A program made the position numbers and the translations under genes. Positions 13,936 through 22,697 of a stretch of 42,274 bases of DNA are shown one piece after another. Below the pieces are notes generated by a model. It searched no databases and was not told where the DNA came from. It was given only the letters and a program-made list of their open reading frames with translations. Source of the DNA: a virus; IMG/VR virus record IMGVR_UViG_3300046690_000140, positions 1-42,274 of that record, one strand, 5' to 3'. The number at the start of each line of letters is the position of its first letter. Position 1 is the first letter of the stretch.

Positions 13936-14112
13936 TCAACGAATGGGGCTCCCGAAATCGTGCAGGCCAAGGATACCCACCAGCAGGAACAGGATGAACC
14001 AGCTTCCGAATGGCGCCCAGACCTGCCCCGCCGGACGCCACGGGTTCATGCCCCAGACCCCGAACACCAGCGTGAGCACATAGATCAGCCAGAACCAGAT
14101 ATTGGCACCCAT
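13936..14112 (-). CDS. Candidate holin, 58 aa with two membrane spans
   Basis: A 58-aa membrane protein with a good ribosome site (GGAGG, 6 nt before the ATG at 14112). Two hydrophobic helices are visible: IWFWLIYVLTLVFGVWG at 5-21 and WFILFLLVGILGL at 38-50, joined by a short loop with NPWRPAGQ. A small two-span protein immediately before an endolysin without a signal peptide is the usual holin context. It is shorter than most class II holins, so pinholin-like behaviour or another membrane role is possible. It sits 9 nt downstream of the gene ending at 14122. Confidence 0.7.
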   Translation of the reverse strand: MGANIWFWLIYVLTLVFGVWGMNPWRPAGQVWAPFGSWFILFLLVGILGLHDFGSPIR

Positions 14113-14121
14113 CGCGGCCTC

Positions 14122-14337
14122 CTACCTGTTAACCTCCATCAATCGCCGCACCTCGGCGCAGGTTTCCGTCACGGCGACGAACTTGCCATCGGTCATGTTG
14201 ACCTGACACTTCACGCCGGGCGTGAACAGCTTGTCATTGCCCGGCTCCGGGTTGCGCAAATTGGTGATGGTCTGCGTGTTCAGGTCGATGGCGGTGCCTG
14301 AGCCTGAGTGCAGGATGATCATCACCAGCAGGATCAC
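14122..14337 (-). CDS. Small exported protein before the lysis genes
   Basis: A 71-aa protein from a GTG at 14337 that overlaps the previous stop (GTGA). The N-terminus ILLVMIILHSGSGTA is a short signal or anchor. The mature part carries two cysteines (VKCQVN ... ETCAEV) that could pair in the periplasm, and an IDLNTQTITNLR segment. Position between the fibre accessory gene and the holin candidate suggests a role in lysis or in outer-membrane disruption (spanin-like), but no lipobox or long coiled coil is present to support that. Confidence 0.65.
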   Translation of the reverse strand: MILLVMIILHSGSGTAIDLNTQTITNLRNPEPGNDKLFTPGVKCQVNMTDGKFVAVTETCAEVRRLMEVNR

Positions 14338-14606
14338 GGCGACAGCTTGGTCAGGAAATCGGTGAGCGACAGCGGCGGTGCGCCCTCCTGCGCGCGGATG
14401 CGGTTTTCGTGATCGTACAGAACGGTGGTTTCCGGCGCAGGCTTGGGTGCGACCGGAGGTGGCGCGACGTAGGGATCGGGTACGCCACCCGCCGCGAGCC
14501 ACGCCTCGTATTCGGCGCGATCGCGGTTGGCGGGATCGTTGGGAATGCAGGCACCGTCTGCGGTGCGGATCACGCTGTCGGTTGCGGTGAGTTGATAGTC
14601 AGACAT
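14334..14606 (-). CDS. Tail-fibre accessory protein (unknown)
   Basis: A 90-aa protein starting MSDYQLTATDSVIRTADGAC, with INDPANRDRAEYEAWLAAG-like wording (residues 22-41) seen in many phage small proteins just downstream of a tail fibre. The centre is Pro-rich (DPYVAPPPVAPKPAP). Such proteins are commonly annotated as tail-fibre assembly or chaperone-like, on position rather than proof. It starts 3 nt after the fibre stop and is coupled to the next gene by GTGA. Confidence 0.75.
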   Translation of the reverse strand: MSDYQLTATDSVIRTADGACIPNDPANRDRAEYEAWLAAGGVPDPYVAPPPVAPKPAPETTVLYDHENRIRAQEGAPPLSLTDFLTKLSP

Positions 14607-14608
14607 GG

Positions 14609-16561
14609 TCAGAGCCTCGCATCCGCGACCCAGTGGAAAGTAATGGCGTTGCCCCCCGTCGTGGCAGCGGCATTGCTACCCAGTGTAAAGCTGTTTTCAG
14701 TATTGCCGTACTGCACGGCGGTGTTTGCGCCGAGATCAACCCCGCCCATGTTGGAGACCTGCCCCACAGCCCCGGCGTAGCCATAGATCGTCACTGTCGG
14801 AGTTGCGCGTTTGCCTACAGGAAAGCGGACCCCACCATAGAACATCCCGGCAGTGATCGAACTGCTCGGAATAATCCTGCACTCTCCACCGCCGACGCCG
14901 TTGGTCCCCGGTGGATTGGCGTAGGGATAGGTTTTCTCGTAGTACCGCTTGCACGTCAGCAGTTCCTGACCATAGGGCCGCATGATCAGGGATGATCGCG
15001 CGGCGGACGGGGCCTCGCCGCCGGGAAGAACAACGACGCCGGTGATGCGGAGCACATCGGAGGTCGCCGCCACGCCGTTAATCTGGCCGGGTGCGGCGTG
15101 ATAATTCCCGTTCACCCAAGCGTTCGCCGATGGCGCGGTAAATGTAGCCCCGGTCGCCATCGCAAAAGTGATGATCATCCCCACCGTATTGTCGCTGGCC
15201 CAGCTGCCTGTCGTGTCACCGGGAACAGTGACGGTATTGAACTGCGGCACGTTGGCTGCAGCCTGCGTGTAGGTAAAGGCGTAGGAGCGGGTGGAGGAAT
15301 TACGGATTGTCCCGCTATAGAGACCCGGCCTGTTGTGGGACGACCAGAAGCAAAGCGTAATGGGCTGCGCATTTGCGCCGCCCCACGCTAGTCGAGCGAT
15401 GCGCCTGCCCTCGATGTATTGCGCCATCGCAACATAATCGCCGATCGCAAGCGATGTCGATGCCGTATTGACCGAAAGAACGCCGCTATTTGAAAATCCC
15501 GCCGCGATCCCCGCAGCCACCTGAAACCCGCCGACAACCTGCGTGCCGTTACTGAAAACCACCCAGCCATCGCAGAAGTAGCGACCACTACCGATGACGC
15601 CTGCGGTTCCAATTTCCTGACTGACATCGAACGAGCCGTTGACCTGCATGCCGTTGCAGGACATCGCGTCGAGCGGCGCGGCGTAGATGTTCTGGCGCGC
15701 CTGCACCTGCTGCGCCGGGGCGAGTGTCTGCGCGACGTTGTACAGCACCGTACCGCCTGTGCTCGCGCCAACCATGACGCGTTGCCCGGAGACAACGTCG
15801 GTACCGCCGCTTTTGAAGATGGCTGTGACGCGGAAGTCGCCGCCCGACAGTACCGGATCGGCGGTCGTCGTGTAGATTTTGTATTTCGGCCCCTCGTCCT
15901 TGTCCTGAATGATGACGTCGGAGCCGGTCTTGAGGAAAAACGAGATCACTCCGGTATTGTCGCCGCCGAGCGCGCCCAGATGCGAGATGAATATCTCCGT
16001 CGCCGAGTTCTCGGTGGCGTTGTTGAGCCTGACCTGCCCTGCCAGCGGCGGGAACGTGATGGTGCCGTCGAATACATAGTCGCCAAGGTTTGCCGCCGCG
16101 CTGGCGCCCTGCCTGATCCACGAACCCCAGACGCCAGCCGTCATCACCCTGATATATTTGTCGGGGTTCAGCGGGTCGGTGAGGTCGGTTGCCTCGGTCA
16201 CAAGGTTCTGGTTGGTAGGCGGGTTGGTAAGCGGCTCGTTGAGGTAACAGACGCCAGCGAAGGCATGCCCGGAGACGGGAGCGATGCCTGTCGCGGTGGA
16301 CGCCGCATAAAACGACCCCGGCCGCCACAACTGGCTGTCCCAGCTGGTGACGGCTTGGGTAGCTGTTTCGCCGGACAGGTTGAACAGCGCCTGCGTGGCG
16401 CTGGTCGCGCCCGTGCCACCGGCCACGATCGGCCTCGGCAGATTGAGATCCTGCGTCACGTCGGCGACGAAGCCGTTATACTTCGTGCTCTCGATCGTGT
16501 AGTTGGTGATGCCGTTGGTGCCCGGCGGCGGGGCGTATTGGCTCAGACCATCGCGCGGCAT
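14609..16561 (-). CDS. Tail fibre / receptor-binding protein
   Basis: A 650-aa tail fibre. Residues 43-55 hold the fibre hallmark PIVAGGTGATSAT. From about 75 to 150 a knob-like segment follows (QLWRPGSFYAAST ... KYIRVMTAGVWGSW), similar to pyocin-knob domains. The C-terminal 350 residues match a common phage fibre module: VNGSFDVSQEIG, YFCDGWVVFS, ITLCFWSSHNRPG and LLTCKRYYEKTYPY, ending in a beta-rich tip. The role is host recognition. The start overlaps the previous stop (TAATG). As the gene closest to the lysis cassette, it lies where host-range modules are often exchanged. Confidence 0.9.
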   Translation of the reverse strand: MPRDGLSQYAPPPGTNGITNYTIESTKYNGFVADVTQDLNLPRPIVAGGTGATSATQALFNLSGETATQAVTSWDSQLWRPGSFYAASTATGIAPVSGHAFAGVCYLNEPLTNPPTNQNLVTEATDLTDPLNPDKYIRVMTAGVWGSWIRQGASAAANLGDYVFDGTITFPPLAGQVRLNNATENSATEIFISHLGALGGDNTGVISFFLKTGSDVIIQDKDEGPKYKIYTTTADPVLSGGDFRVTAIFKSGGTDVVSGQRVMVGASTGGTVLYNVAQTLAPAQQVQARQNIYAAPLDAMSCNGMQVNGSFDVSQEIGTAGVIGSGRYFCDGWVVFSNGTQVVGGFQVAAGIAAGFSNSGVLSVNTASTSLAIGDYVAMAQYIEGRRIARLAWGGANAQPITLCFWSSHNRPGLYSGTIRNSSTRSYAFTYTQAAANVPQFNTVTVPGDTTGSWASDNTVGMIITFAMATGATFTAPSANAWVNGNYHAAPGQINGVAATSDVLRITGVVVLPGGEAPSAARSSLIMRPYGQELLTCKRYYEKTYPYANPPGTNGVGGGECRIIPSSSITAGMFYGGVRFPVGKRATPTVTIYGYAGAVGQVSNMGGVDLGANTAVQYGNTENSFTLGSNAAATTGGNAITFHWVADARL

Positions 16562-18348
16562 TATTTCGTCTCCCCTAGCAGTGGATCCCAGCTCTCGGCG
16601 GGCTGATCGATGATGATGCGCCGTGGCGCGGCTGGCTGCGGTGCGACCACCCTTGGCTCGAATGGCGTGTCGGCGCCCGCCCAGATGTCCTGTCCCTCGC
16701 GCTGGACCTGTGGCATCAGCGCATAGGCAATGGCGTCGCGTGCCATGATGTTGGGGTTATCTACCGGCGGGCGGCCGCCGACCAGCGGTCCGGGCGCGGA
16801 CGCGCCGCCATACGGCATGAAGCCCTGCGGCGGCGGCGCTGGCGTTCCCTGCACGCGATCGCGGTACAGCGGCGAGTTCATGCGGATCTCGTCGAGCGCC
16901 TCCTGCGCCGACTTCGCCATGCCGGGCCGGGCGCCCCAGCGTGCGACGCCGCCCGCGACCAGCGGCGCGCCTGCGCCTGCCGAGGCCATCGCGGCCGCCG
17001 TGCCCCAGTCCAGCCCGAGCGCGCCGCCGAGGCTGCCACCGAGCGTGCCGCCGAGACCGGCGGCCTTGCCGCTCATCCCGATGTCGCCGACCTTGTTTAA
17101 GAGCCAGTTGCCGGTAGTGCCTTGGGCCGCTTGGCCAATGGTGGCAAGTTCGTGCGGGGAAGCACCAAAGATGGCTTCCCTTCCAGCTGGCGTATTGGCG
17201 TAATGATCGAGGACACTCTGGACAGCAGATCCTTCATCTGTCCGGTTAACCCGCGCGCTGTTCTTGGCGTCGATGAGGGCCTGCTCGACTGTCGACGCTG
17301 TCTTATACGTGCGCCAATTGCCGCGAGCATCCTCGATATGGCCCCGATAAGCGTCCAGTTCCTGCTGGGTGCCCGAAGCGAGACCACCGGGTGGGTGCTG
17401 GGTGTAGGTGTCGAGGCGGTCGGCGGCCTTGGACCCGGCGACACCACTTGGCCCTTGGAGGGAGCGTAGCTCCTGACGCAGCGCGTCCCATTCAGTTGCA
17501 GTGACTGGCGTGGCGCGTCCGACATGATTGTTGTACCACCTCGTCATAACGCCATAGAACTCGGGCGAGTTCTCCGGGATGTGAGGTGTGCCATGCATTC
17601 CCGGCGCACGCAACTCGTTGACGGCGCGCAAAATGTAGTCGTTGAGCGAGTTAGGCTGCCACTGTACCGGCGTGGAGGCGGCCATGTTGTAGCTTCTGGA
17701 TGACGCCAGCTTGTTCTCGTCGATCGGCCGCGATGACGACGGCAGCGCCGGTCCGTAGGAGCCGCCGGGCCGCATGCCGTACTGGTCGGGCTTGCCGAAC
17801 AGCTGCCGCTCGGGAAGCCACGACTTGTCGAGCGCGCTGCGCGGGATGTCGGCGTCGCGCACCGCGGTCTGGCCGCGCACGAACTTGGGCGCGTAGGTGC
17901 CAACAAAAGGAAGCACACCAAGCGCGTCAAAGGCTGAGTTTACATATTCGCCGCGGGGTGCGTGGTGCGTCAGATCAAAGCCTGACGTTACCGCGTTAAC
18001 CAACGGATTGAGCCGCACGGTATCGATCAGGCCCTTGCCGAGATGCCGCGCCGGATCGGCCTGCATACCGCCAGCCATCAGTGCATCCTGAATACCGTAC
18101 GCCATGCGCTCGGTCGGCGACCACTCGTGCGATTTGATCTCGCCGTAGGGCTTGCCCATCTGCGACCAGTCGACCTCACCGGGGGCCAACGGCGCGCGGA
18201 TACCGACCTGCTTCGGATTATTGAACGGGTTGATCGTCACGCTTGGCAGCGCCGGACCGGACACCGGCGGCGCGACCGGGGCCGCGCGTACTTCCGGAGG
18301 TGGTTCGCGCCGCCTATCGCGTGGCCTGTTGAACGGATTTTCTTCCAT
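16561..18348 (-). CDS. Large virion protein, probably ejected (unknown)
   Basis: A 595-aa protein starting MEENPFNRPRDRRREPPPEV. The first 60 residues are Pro/Arg-rich and disordered. A helical part has PTERMAYGIQDALMAGGMQ, and a Gly/Ala-rich hydrophobic stretch near residues 430-475 (GLGGTLGGSLGGALGL) could insert into a membrane. Large proteins with such segments between tail hub and fibre in podoviruses are often internal virion proteins ejected into the host. No enzymatic motif is visible. It starts 3 nt after the previous stop. Function inferred from position only. Confidence 0.8.
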   Translation of the reverse strand: MEENPFNRPRDRRREPPPEVRAAPVAPPVSGPALPSVTINPFNNPKQVGIRAPLAPGEVDWSQMGKPYGEIKSHEWSPTERMAYGIQDALMAGGMQADPARHLGKGLIDTVRLNPLVNAVTSGFDLTHHAPRGEYVNSAFDALGVLPFVGTYAPKFVRGQTAVRDADIPRSALDKSWLPERQLFGKPDQYGMRPGGSYGPALPSSSRPIDENKLASSRSYNMAASTPVQWQPNSLNDYILRAVNELRAPGMHGTPHIPENSPEFYGVMTRWYNNHVGRATPVTATEWDALRQELRSLQGPSGVAGSKAADRLDTYTQHPPGGLASGTQQELDAYRGHIEDARGNWRTYKTASTVEQALIDAKNSARVNRTDEGSAVQSVLDHYANTPAGREAIFGASPHELATIGQAAQGTTGNWLLNKVGDIGMSGKAAGLGGTLGGSLGGALGLDWGTAAAMASAGAGAPLVAGGVARWGARPGMAKSAQEALDEIRMNSPLYRDRVQGTPAPPPQGFMPYGGASAPGPLVGGRPPVDNPNIMARDAIAYALMPQVQREGQDIWAGADTPFEPRVVAPQPAAPRRIIIDQPAESWDPLLGETK

Positions 18349-18351
18349 CTT

Positions 18352-20211
18352 CTATCTCCGCGTCGACAGTACGCGCAGCGACAGCCCCGGAGTGTGATAC
18401 GCCTCGTCGAACATCTTATGCACTTTGGGGTCCTTGGATCCCGCGACCAGCCGCTGTACGTCCTCGTCGCGCACCATCTGCTCCATGTTCGGTACGCCGC
18501 GCTGATTGTACATCCGCGCCTCGTAGTCCTTTTCTCCGAGCGCGCCGGTCAAATCATGGATCTTGCGCTGGTGCTCGGTTGCCAGTGCAATACTGCCTTC
18601 CTGCAGGTCATCCAAGATGGTCAAAAGACTTTCCTTCTCCAGCTTGGGATCGCCGCCGGAAGCCTTCAACGCGGTTTCGACGTCCTTGTCGGAGATGTTC
18701 TGGTTGCCGGAGATCATCCGCCGGTTGGCGGCCACGATCGGTGCCATCAGCGTGGCGAACCGCTCGGTGTCGACCACCGCTGGATTAAGCCGCCAGCCGA
18801 ATGCGTGCAGCAGCTTGGCGCGAGTATTCTGCAGGTCTGCAGTAGACCCGGTGAACATCCTGTCGTCGTTCAATGAGGTGCGGATCTCATTGATTGCCTT
18901 GTTCTGGTGCGCCAGTCCGGCCACGTTCTTGTAGCTGTCGTCGATCGACTTTTCGTGAGGCGCGATGCCGGACGGACCGAATACGCGGCTGATCCGCTCG
19001 GTACGCTCGCGCTGTTGTTTTGCGTCCTCCAGCGCCTGTCTGTTCAGTTCAATTTCGGTCGAGCGCGAGGCACGTTCCTGCCCGGTCTTGAGCAGCTCGT
19101 CGCGGGTCTTGTAGGCGGTCATCGCTTGGTCGTGGTCAAGCTTGCGCTTCTCGGCCATCCGCTGTGCTTCGGCGGCGTACATTTTCTGGTACGACCCCAG
19201 CACGCCCGGATCGTTGGCCGCCTTCATGTAGTCCAGCTCCTGCGGACCGGGGTCGGCCATCCGCGGCGGTTTCTCGAACCTCGGCGTGCTGTAGGGCGTC
19301 TCTACGGGGCGTGCCTCCCGTGGCGCTGCGGGCACAGGCTCGCCGGGCGCACCCGGCAGTTTGACGGCGGGCGGCATCTGGTCTGGCGGCGGCAGGCTCA
19401 CCGGAGCCGCTGGCTTGGTGCCCGCCTCCGCTAGTTGAATGTTCGGCATCTCGATCGGCCGGTTGTTCAGATCAGGAGGGGAACCAAGGTCGTCCGGGCT
19501 GAAAGTTGAGGGCATGGAGGCGGGGGATTGCCCCGCCAACATAGGGTTTTGTTGCGGCCCTCCCTGCCGCGCCTGTAGCGCCCCGGCTATTCGGGCGCGG
19601 ATGTTGGGATCCGGCGGCGGCAGCGAGGCGCGCTGCACGCCGGGATCCGGCACATCAGAGATGATGTCGGACGGAATGTTGGCGGCGGTCTGTGGATAGC
19701 TCAGATCCTGCTGCGGCGGCGCTACAGAGGCGTCCTGCACCGGCGGCGCTGTCGGCGGCAGCTGCGGCGAGGCATCCGCGGTGTCCTGCGCGACGTCAGG
19801 GAACGGCGAGCCGGAGGCGGAAGCCTGTGGCGGCGGCAGGCTGACCTGCCCGCCGGTGAGCCACGGCGCGGCATCCGCGGTCTGCACCGGCGCAGGCGCT
19901 GCCGATTGCTGCCCCGTCGACGGGTCATTGCTGCCCGGCACGGCGGCCGGAGCCGCAGGCAGCGCCGCGGGCCGCACGCCGCGGTTGGCGCTGGCGCGCT
20001 CCAGCTGCGACATCTGCGCCACCAGCTGGTTCATCTGCGATCGCTCGCCGAGCGCGTCGCCGATCGCGGTCAGGCCCTCGCCGACGTTCTTGGGGTAGCC
20101 CTTGCGATCGCGGCCGAGCATCGCCAGCGCCATGCGCTGGCGCAGCGCCATTCCCTCCGGGGTCACGGGCACATTGCCGGTGACCGAACCATCATCAAAA
20201 GGCCACGCCAT
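18352..20211 (-). CDS. Large virion-associated protein (unknown)
   Basis: A 619-aa protein from the ATG at 20211 (MAWPFDDG), which overlaps the previous stop by TGATG; a GTG one codon earlier is less likely. Residues about 75-310 are Pro/Ala/Gln-rich and probably disordered. Residues about 315-400 are strongly helical and charged (KMYAAEAQRMAEKRKLDHDQ), consistent with a coiled coil. The C-terminal 200 residues are a compact helical part. It lies in the run of low-complexity virion genes after the tail hub, so an ejected internal protein is the best guess. No catalytic motif is seen. Confidence 0.8.
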   Translation of the reverse strand: MAWPFDDGSVTGNVPVTPEGMALRQRMALAMLGRDRKGYPKNVGEGLTAIGDALGERSQMNQLVAQMSQLERASANRGVRPAALPAAPAAVPGSNDPSTGQQSAAPAPVQTADAAPWLTGGQVSLPPPQASASGSPFPDVAQDTADASPQLPPTAPPVQDASVAPPQQDLSYPQTAANIPSDIISDVPDPGVQRASLPPPDPNIRARIAGALQARQGGPQQNPMLAGQSPASMPSTFSPDDLGSPPDLNNRPIEMPNIQLAEAGTKPAAPVSLPPPDQMPPAVKLPGAPGEPVPAAPREARPVETPYSTPRFEKPPRMADPGPQELDYMKAANDPGVLGSYQKMYAAEAQRMAEKRKLDHDQAMTAYKTRDELLKTGQERASRSTEIELNRQALEDAKQQRERTERISRVFGPSGIAPHEKSIDDSYKNVAGLAHQNKAINEIRTSLNDDRMFTGSTADLQNTRAKLLHAFGWRLNPAVVDTERFATLMAPIVAANRRMISGNQNISDKDVETALKASGGDPKLEKESLLTILDDLQEGSIALATEHQRKIHDLTGALGEKDYEARMYNQRGVPNMEQMVRDEDVQRLVAGSKDPKVHKMFDEAYHTPGLSLRVLSTRR

Positions 20212-20468
20212 CACACACCTATCCCTTGCTGCATCAGGGCAGCCTGTCGCTGCCGCTCGGCTTCGTCCGCCTGTTGCTGGAGTAGCATCTGCTGTTGTGG
20301 ATCGACCTGCGGCTGCTGTTGCTGGGCTTGCGCCATCGGATCCGGCAACATGGCGGCGCGCTGTTTCTGCGCGGCCATCTTCTGCGCCATCACCTGCATG
20401 GCAATGCGCTTGCGCAGTTCAGCCTGCTGGTAGCCTAGTGCTGCGATTTCCTTTGGCACGTTGACCAT
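20211..20468 (-). CDS. Gln/Ala/Met-rich helical protein (unknown)
   Basis: An 85-aa protein starting MVNVPKEIAALGYQQAELRK. Residues 15-45 are a long helix rich in Met, Ala, Gln and Lys (AMQVMAQKMAAQKQRAAM), then a run of glutamines (QAQQQQPQVDPQQQMLLQQQ at 48-67). A coiled-coil or polar-zipper virion component is plausible. It is coupled to the next gene by TGATG, and its start follows the S74-tailed gene by 1 nt. Unknown family. Confidence 0.75.
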   Translation of the reverse strand: MVNVPKEIAALGYQQAELRKRIAMQVMAQKMAAQKQRAAMLPDPMAQAQQQQPQVDPQQQMLLQQQADEAERQRQAALMQQGIGV

Positions 20469-20469
20469 C

Positions 20470-21870
20470 CTAAGCTGCCTTGATGATCGAGCCCATCACC
20501 TGACGGGGTCTGATGTACTTGACGCCTTCGTGCTCCTCGACGGCTTCCGGCGTGATCTTTTCCACGTCCTGCGCCATCGGGCCGATGTGGCGCACGCTGT
20601 CCGGGTCATCCTTGTAGCTGTACTGGTAGATCGGCAGCTTCCTGCGCGCGCCGTCCGTGTTAGCAGCAAAGACAGTGCCGATTTTGTCGATGTCGTCCTT
20701 TTCCCTTCGGTCGGACTTCAGCACGCCCGCGCCGAGGCCGAGCACGCCGCCGAGCAGCGCGTTGGATTGCTGCATCTGGGTATTGTAGAGACCCATCTGG
20801 TTCTGGAAGCCCTGCTGCGTGATGCCAGCAATATCTGTCGTCGGGATTTGCGTCGAAGGCGCGTTGACGAAATTGGGCTGGCTGACTTGGCTGCCGCTCA
20901 TCAGCGCGCTGATCTCGTTGATCGGCTGGTTGCGGTTGGCGTACTGCTCCTGTAGCCATTGATTTCTGGCGGCTTCCGCCGCGTTAAAACCGGATTGCGC
21001 CTGATTGACCTGCTGCGCCAGACCTGAATTGGCAAACGTCGCCTGCGCCGCGTTCTGCTGGAACAGCGTGTTGGCGGCGTTATTGTAAAACGTGCCTTGG
21101 CCGAGGTTCTGCTCATAACCCTGCTGCTGCGCGGCGTTCTGGAACGCGGCGCGCTGCGCCGCCATCGCGTCCATGCGCTGCTGTTCCTGACCAGCCTGCG
21201 AGATCGCGCCATATCTGGCGTCGTTCGCCTGCTGCGAATATTGCAACATGGCATCGTTGTAGGCTTGCGAACCGTAACGAATGCCCTGATCCGCGAGCTG
21301 CTGCTGGATCCCCTGCTGTTGGATCTGCAGCGACGGGTTCATTCTAGCCATGAGGCTATCTTCGACACGCTGGCGATCGGCGGAGTAGTTGTCAGCCGGG
21401 CCGTAGTCCTGCGTGATCGCACCACCGCTGTCGAAGCCGGTCTGCAGCGGGATGCCGGGGTTGAAGTTGGTCAGCGCCTTGGGGACGTTGGTGATAGATG
21501 CGCTGTCGCCCGCCTGCGGGCCTCCTGAGGTATTGAGGTTTGAGCTGAGCAAACCGGCGGCGCGCTCCGACTGCGAGCCTGCGAGCCATGCAAGCTGCTG
21601 CTTGGTCGAGTCCTGCGTGTTCTTGAGAGCGAGCTGGGTCGGCGACAGGCTTTGTGTCGCCGTGAATGTCGGGATGTTGTAGGTCTGGCCGTTCGACGGA
21701 TCGGTGAAGGCGTAGCTGCCGGATGGGTTATAGCTCAACGAGCCATCTGGCGTGTTCTGGTTGACGTTGCCCAGATAAGCGTTAGCCACCGCCGTCGAGA
21801 CGTTGGTTCCGGTCTGCGCGCGAGCCGTTGCGGCCGGATCGGGAGGGGTCGGAGGATCTGGTTTGCTCAA
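20470..21870 (-). CDS. Virion protein with peptidase-S74 chaperone tail
   Basis: A 466-aa protein that begins with a TTG start (GAGAGGA is 8 nt upstream). The body to residue about 375 is Gln/Asn/Ala-rich and helical (QQGIQQQLADQGIRYGSQAY). The last 80 residues are an intramolecular chaperone of the S74 family: SDRREKDDIDKIG from Ser386, LPIYQYSYK, GPMAQDVEK and VKYIRPRQVMGSI. In tail spikes and fibres this domain trimerises the protein and then cuts itself off in front of the Ser. Here it follows a helical rather than a beta-helical body, so the protein is probably a needle, plug or internal virion protein. Confidence 0.85.
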   Translation of the reverse strand: MSKPDPPTPPDPAATARAQTGTNVSTAVANAYLGNVNQNTPDGSLSYNPSGSYAFTDPSNGQTYNIPTFTATQSLSPTQLALKNTQDSTKQQLAWLAGSQSERAAGLLSSNLNTSGGPQAGDSASITNVPKALTNFNPGIPLQTGFDSGGAITQDYGPADNYSADRQRVEDSLMARMNPSLQIQQQGIQQQLADQGIRYGSQAYNDAMLQYSQQANDARYGAISQAGQEQQRMDAMAAQRAAFQNAAQQQGYEQNLGQGTFYNNAANTLFQQNAAQATFANSGLAQQVNQAQSGFNAAEAARNQWLQEQYANRNQPINEISALMSGSQVSQPNFVNAPSTQIPTTDIAGITQQGFQNQMGLYNTQMQQSNALLGGVLGLGAGVLKSDRREKDDIDKIGTVFAANTDGARRKLPIYQYSYKDDPDSVRHIGPMAQDVEKITPEAVEEHEGVKYIRPRQVMGSIIKAA

Positions 21871-21882
21871 GGTCGTATCCTC

Positions 21883-22218
21883 TCAGTATTGCTGGCCCTG
21901 TGGCGGCGGCATGCCTTGCGGCGCCGCGCCCGGCATTGGCGCTGCTCCCGGCGATGCCATCGGCTGCGGCGCCATTGCACCGGGTTGCCTTGGCACGATC
22001 GGCAGCTGTGGCGGCGCCACGCCCGGCAGCGGCGTACCTTGGCCGGGCATGCCCGGCGGCGAGTAGGGCGGCGGCATCGGCTGGCCCTGTTGCGGGATCG
22101 GCGCAGGCCCCTGCGGGAACTGCGGCGCCACGCTCGGCGGCGGGCTGGAGATGTTCATCAGCGCGCTCGTGATGCTGTTGCGCTGGTTGTCGATACCGGG
22201 CGGCAGATAGGGAGGCAT
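21883..22218 (-). CDS. Proline-rich virion protein (unknown)
   Basis: A 111-aa protein, about a third proline, starting MPPYLPPGIDNQRNSITSAL. Residues 28-111 are a tract of PP, GP, MP and QP units (PIPQQGQPMPPPYSPPGMPG), probably an extended polyproline-type coil. The start at 22218 overlaps the GNAT stop by TGATG. Such tracts could act as a linker, spacer or ejection tether in the particle. No known family. Confidence 0.75.
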   Translation of the reverse strand: MPPYLPPGIDNQRNSITSALMNISSPPPSVAPQFPQGPAPIPQQGQPMPPPYSPPGMPGQGTPLPGVAPPQLPIVPRQPGAMAPQPMASPGAAPMPGAAPQGMPPPQGQQY

Positions 22219-22697
22219 CAGGCGGCCTTTGCTTTCTCCGGCGCGTACAGCCGCCGGTCGCGCTGGTTGAACTTGTTGTCGTACCATGCCTCGAACGTCA
22301 GCGTGCAGATCACACCGTTTTTGGTCGGACCGAGCAGGCGCTCGATCGTCTTGAAGGCGTAGCCGATCGCGGACAGCACGCGCAGCAACGATCTGTTTTC
22401 TTCGGCGACCCGCATCAGCACCATCTGACAGCCGATTTCGAGGAACGGGTAGTCGTAGATCCGCCGCAGCGTTTCGCTCGTCAGCCAGTACTTGCCCGGC
22501 AGCGCGGCACCCGACATCTCGATCACGCCCGCGGCAATATCGAAATTATGGTAGACGAGGCCAGCAATCAGCTTGTTATCCTCAATAACTCCGATCGCCT
22601 TCGATGCCTTGGGAAAGCCACGATCGCGCACGGACGGGATCAGCACCGCCACGAAGTCGGCGACCAGCTGGTCATGTCCGTAGACGTAGTCAAGCAC
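22218..22697 (-). CDS. GNAT-family acetyltransferase
   Basis: A 159-aa GNAT-like protein from a GTG overlapping the previous stop region. Signs of the fold: GVIEDNKLIAGLVYHNFD (beta strands 1-3), WLTSETLRRIYDYPFLEIGC (helix then the acetyl-CoA segment), QMVLMRVAEENRSLLRVLSA and GYAFKTIERLLG, which recall RimJ/RimL enzymes where the Asn/Ser-rich turn (ENRSLLRVLS) contacts the cofactor. Similar GNAT genes sit among tail genes in several alphaproteobacterial podophages. The target is unknown; a virion protein or a host component could be acetylated. Confidence 0.82.
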   Translation of the reverse strand: MLDYVYGHDQLVADFVAVLIPSVRDRGFPKASKAIGVIEDNKLIAGLVYHNFDIAAGVIEMSGAALPGKYWLTSETLRRIYDYPFLEIGCQMVLMRVAEENRSLLRVLSAIGYAFKTIERLLGPTKNGVICTLTFEAWYDNKFNQRDRRLYAPEKAKAA

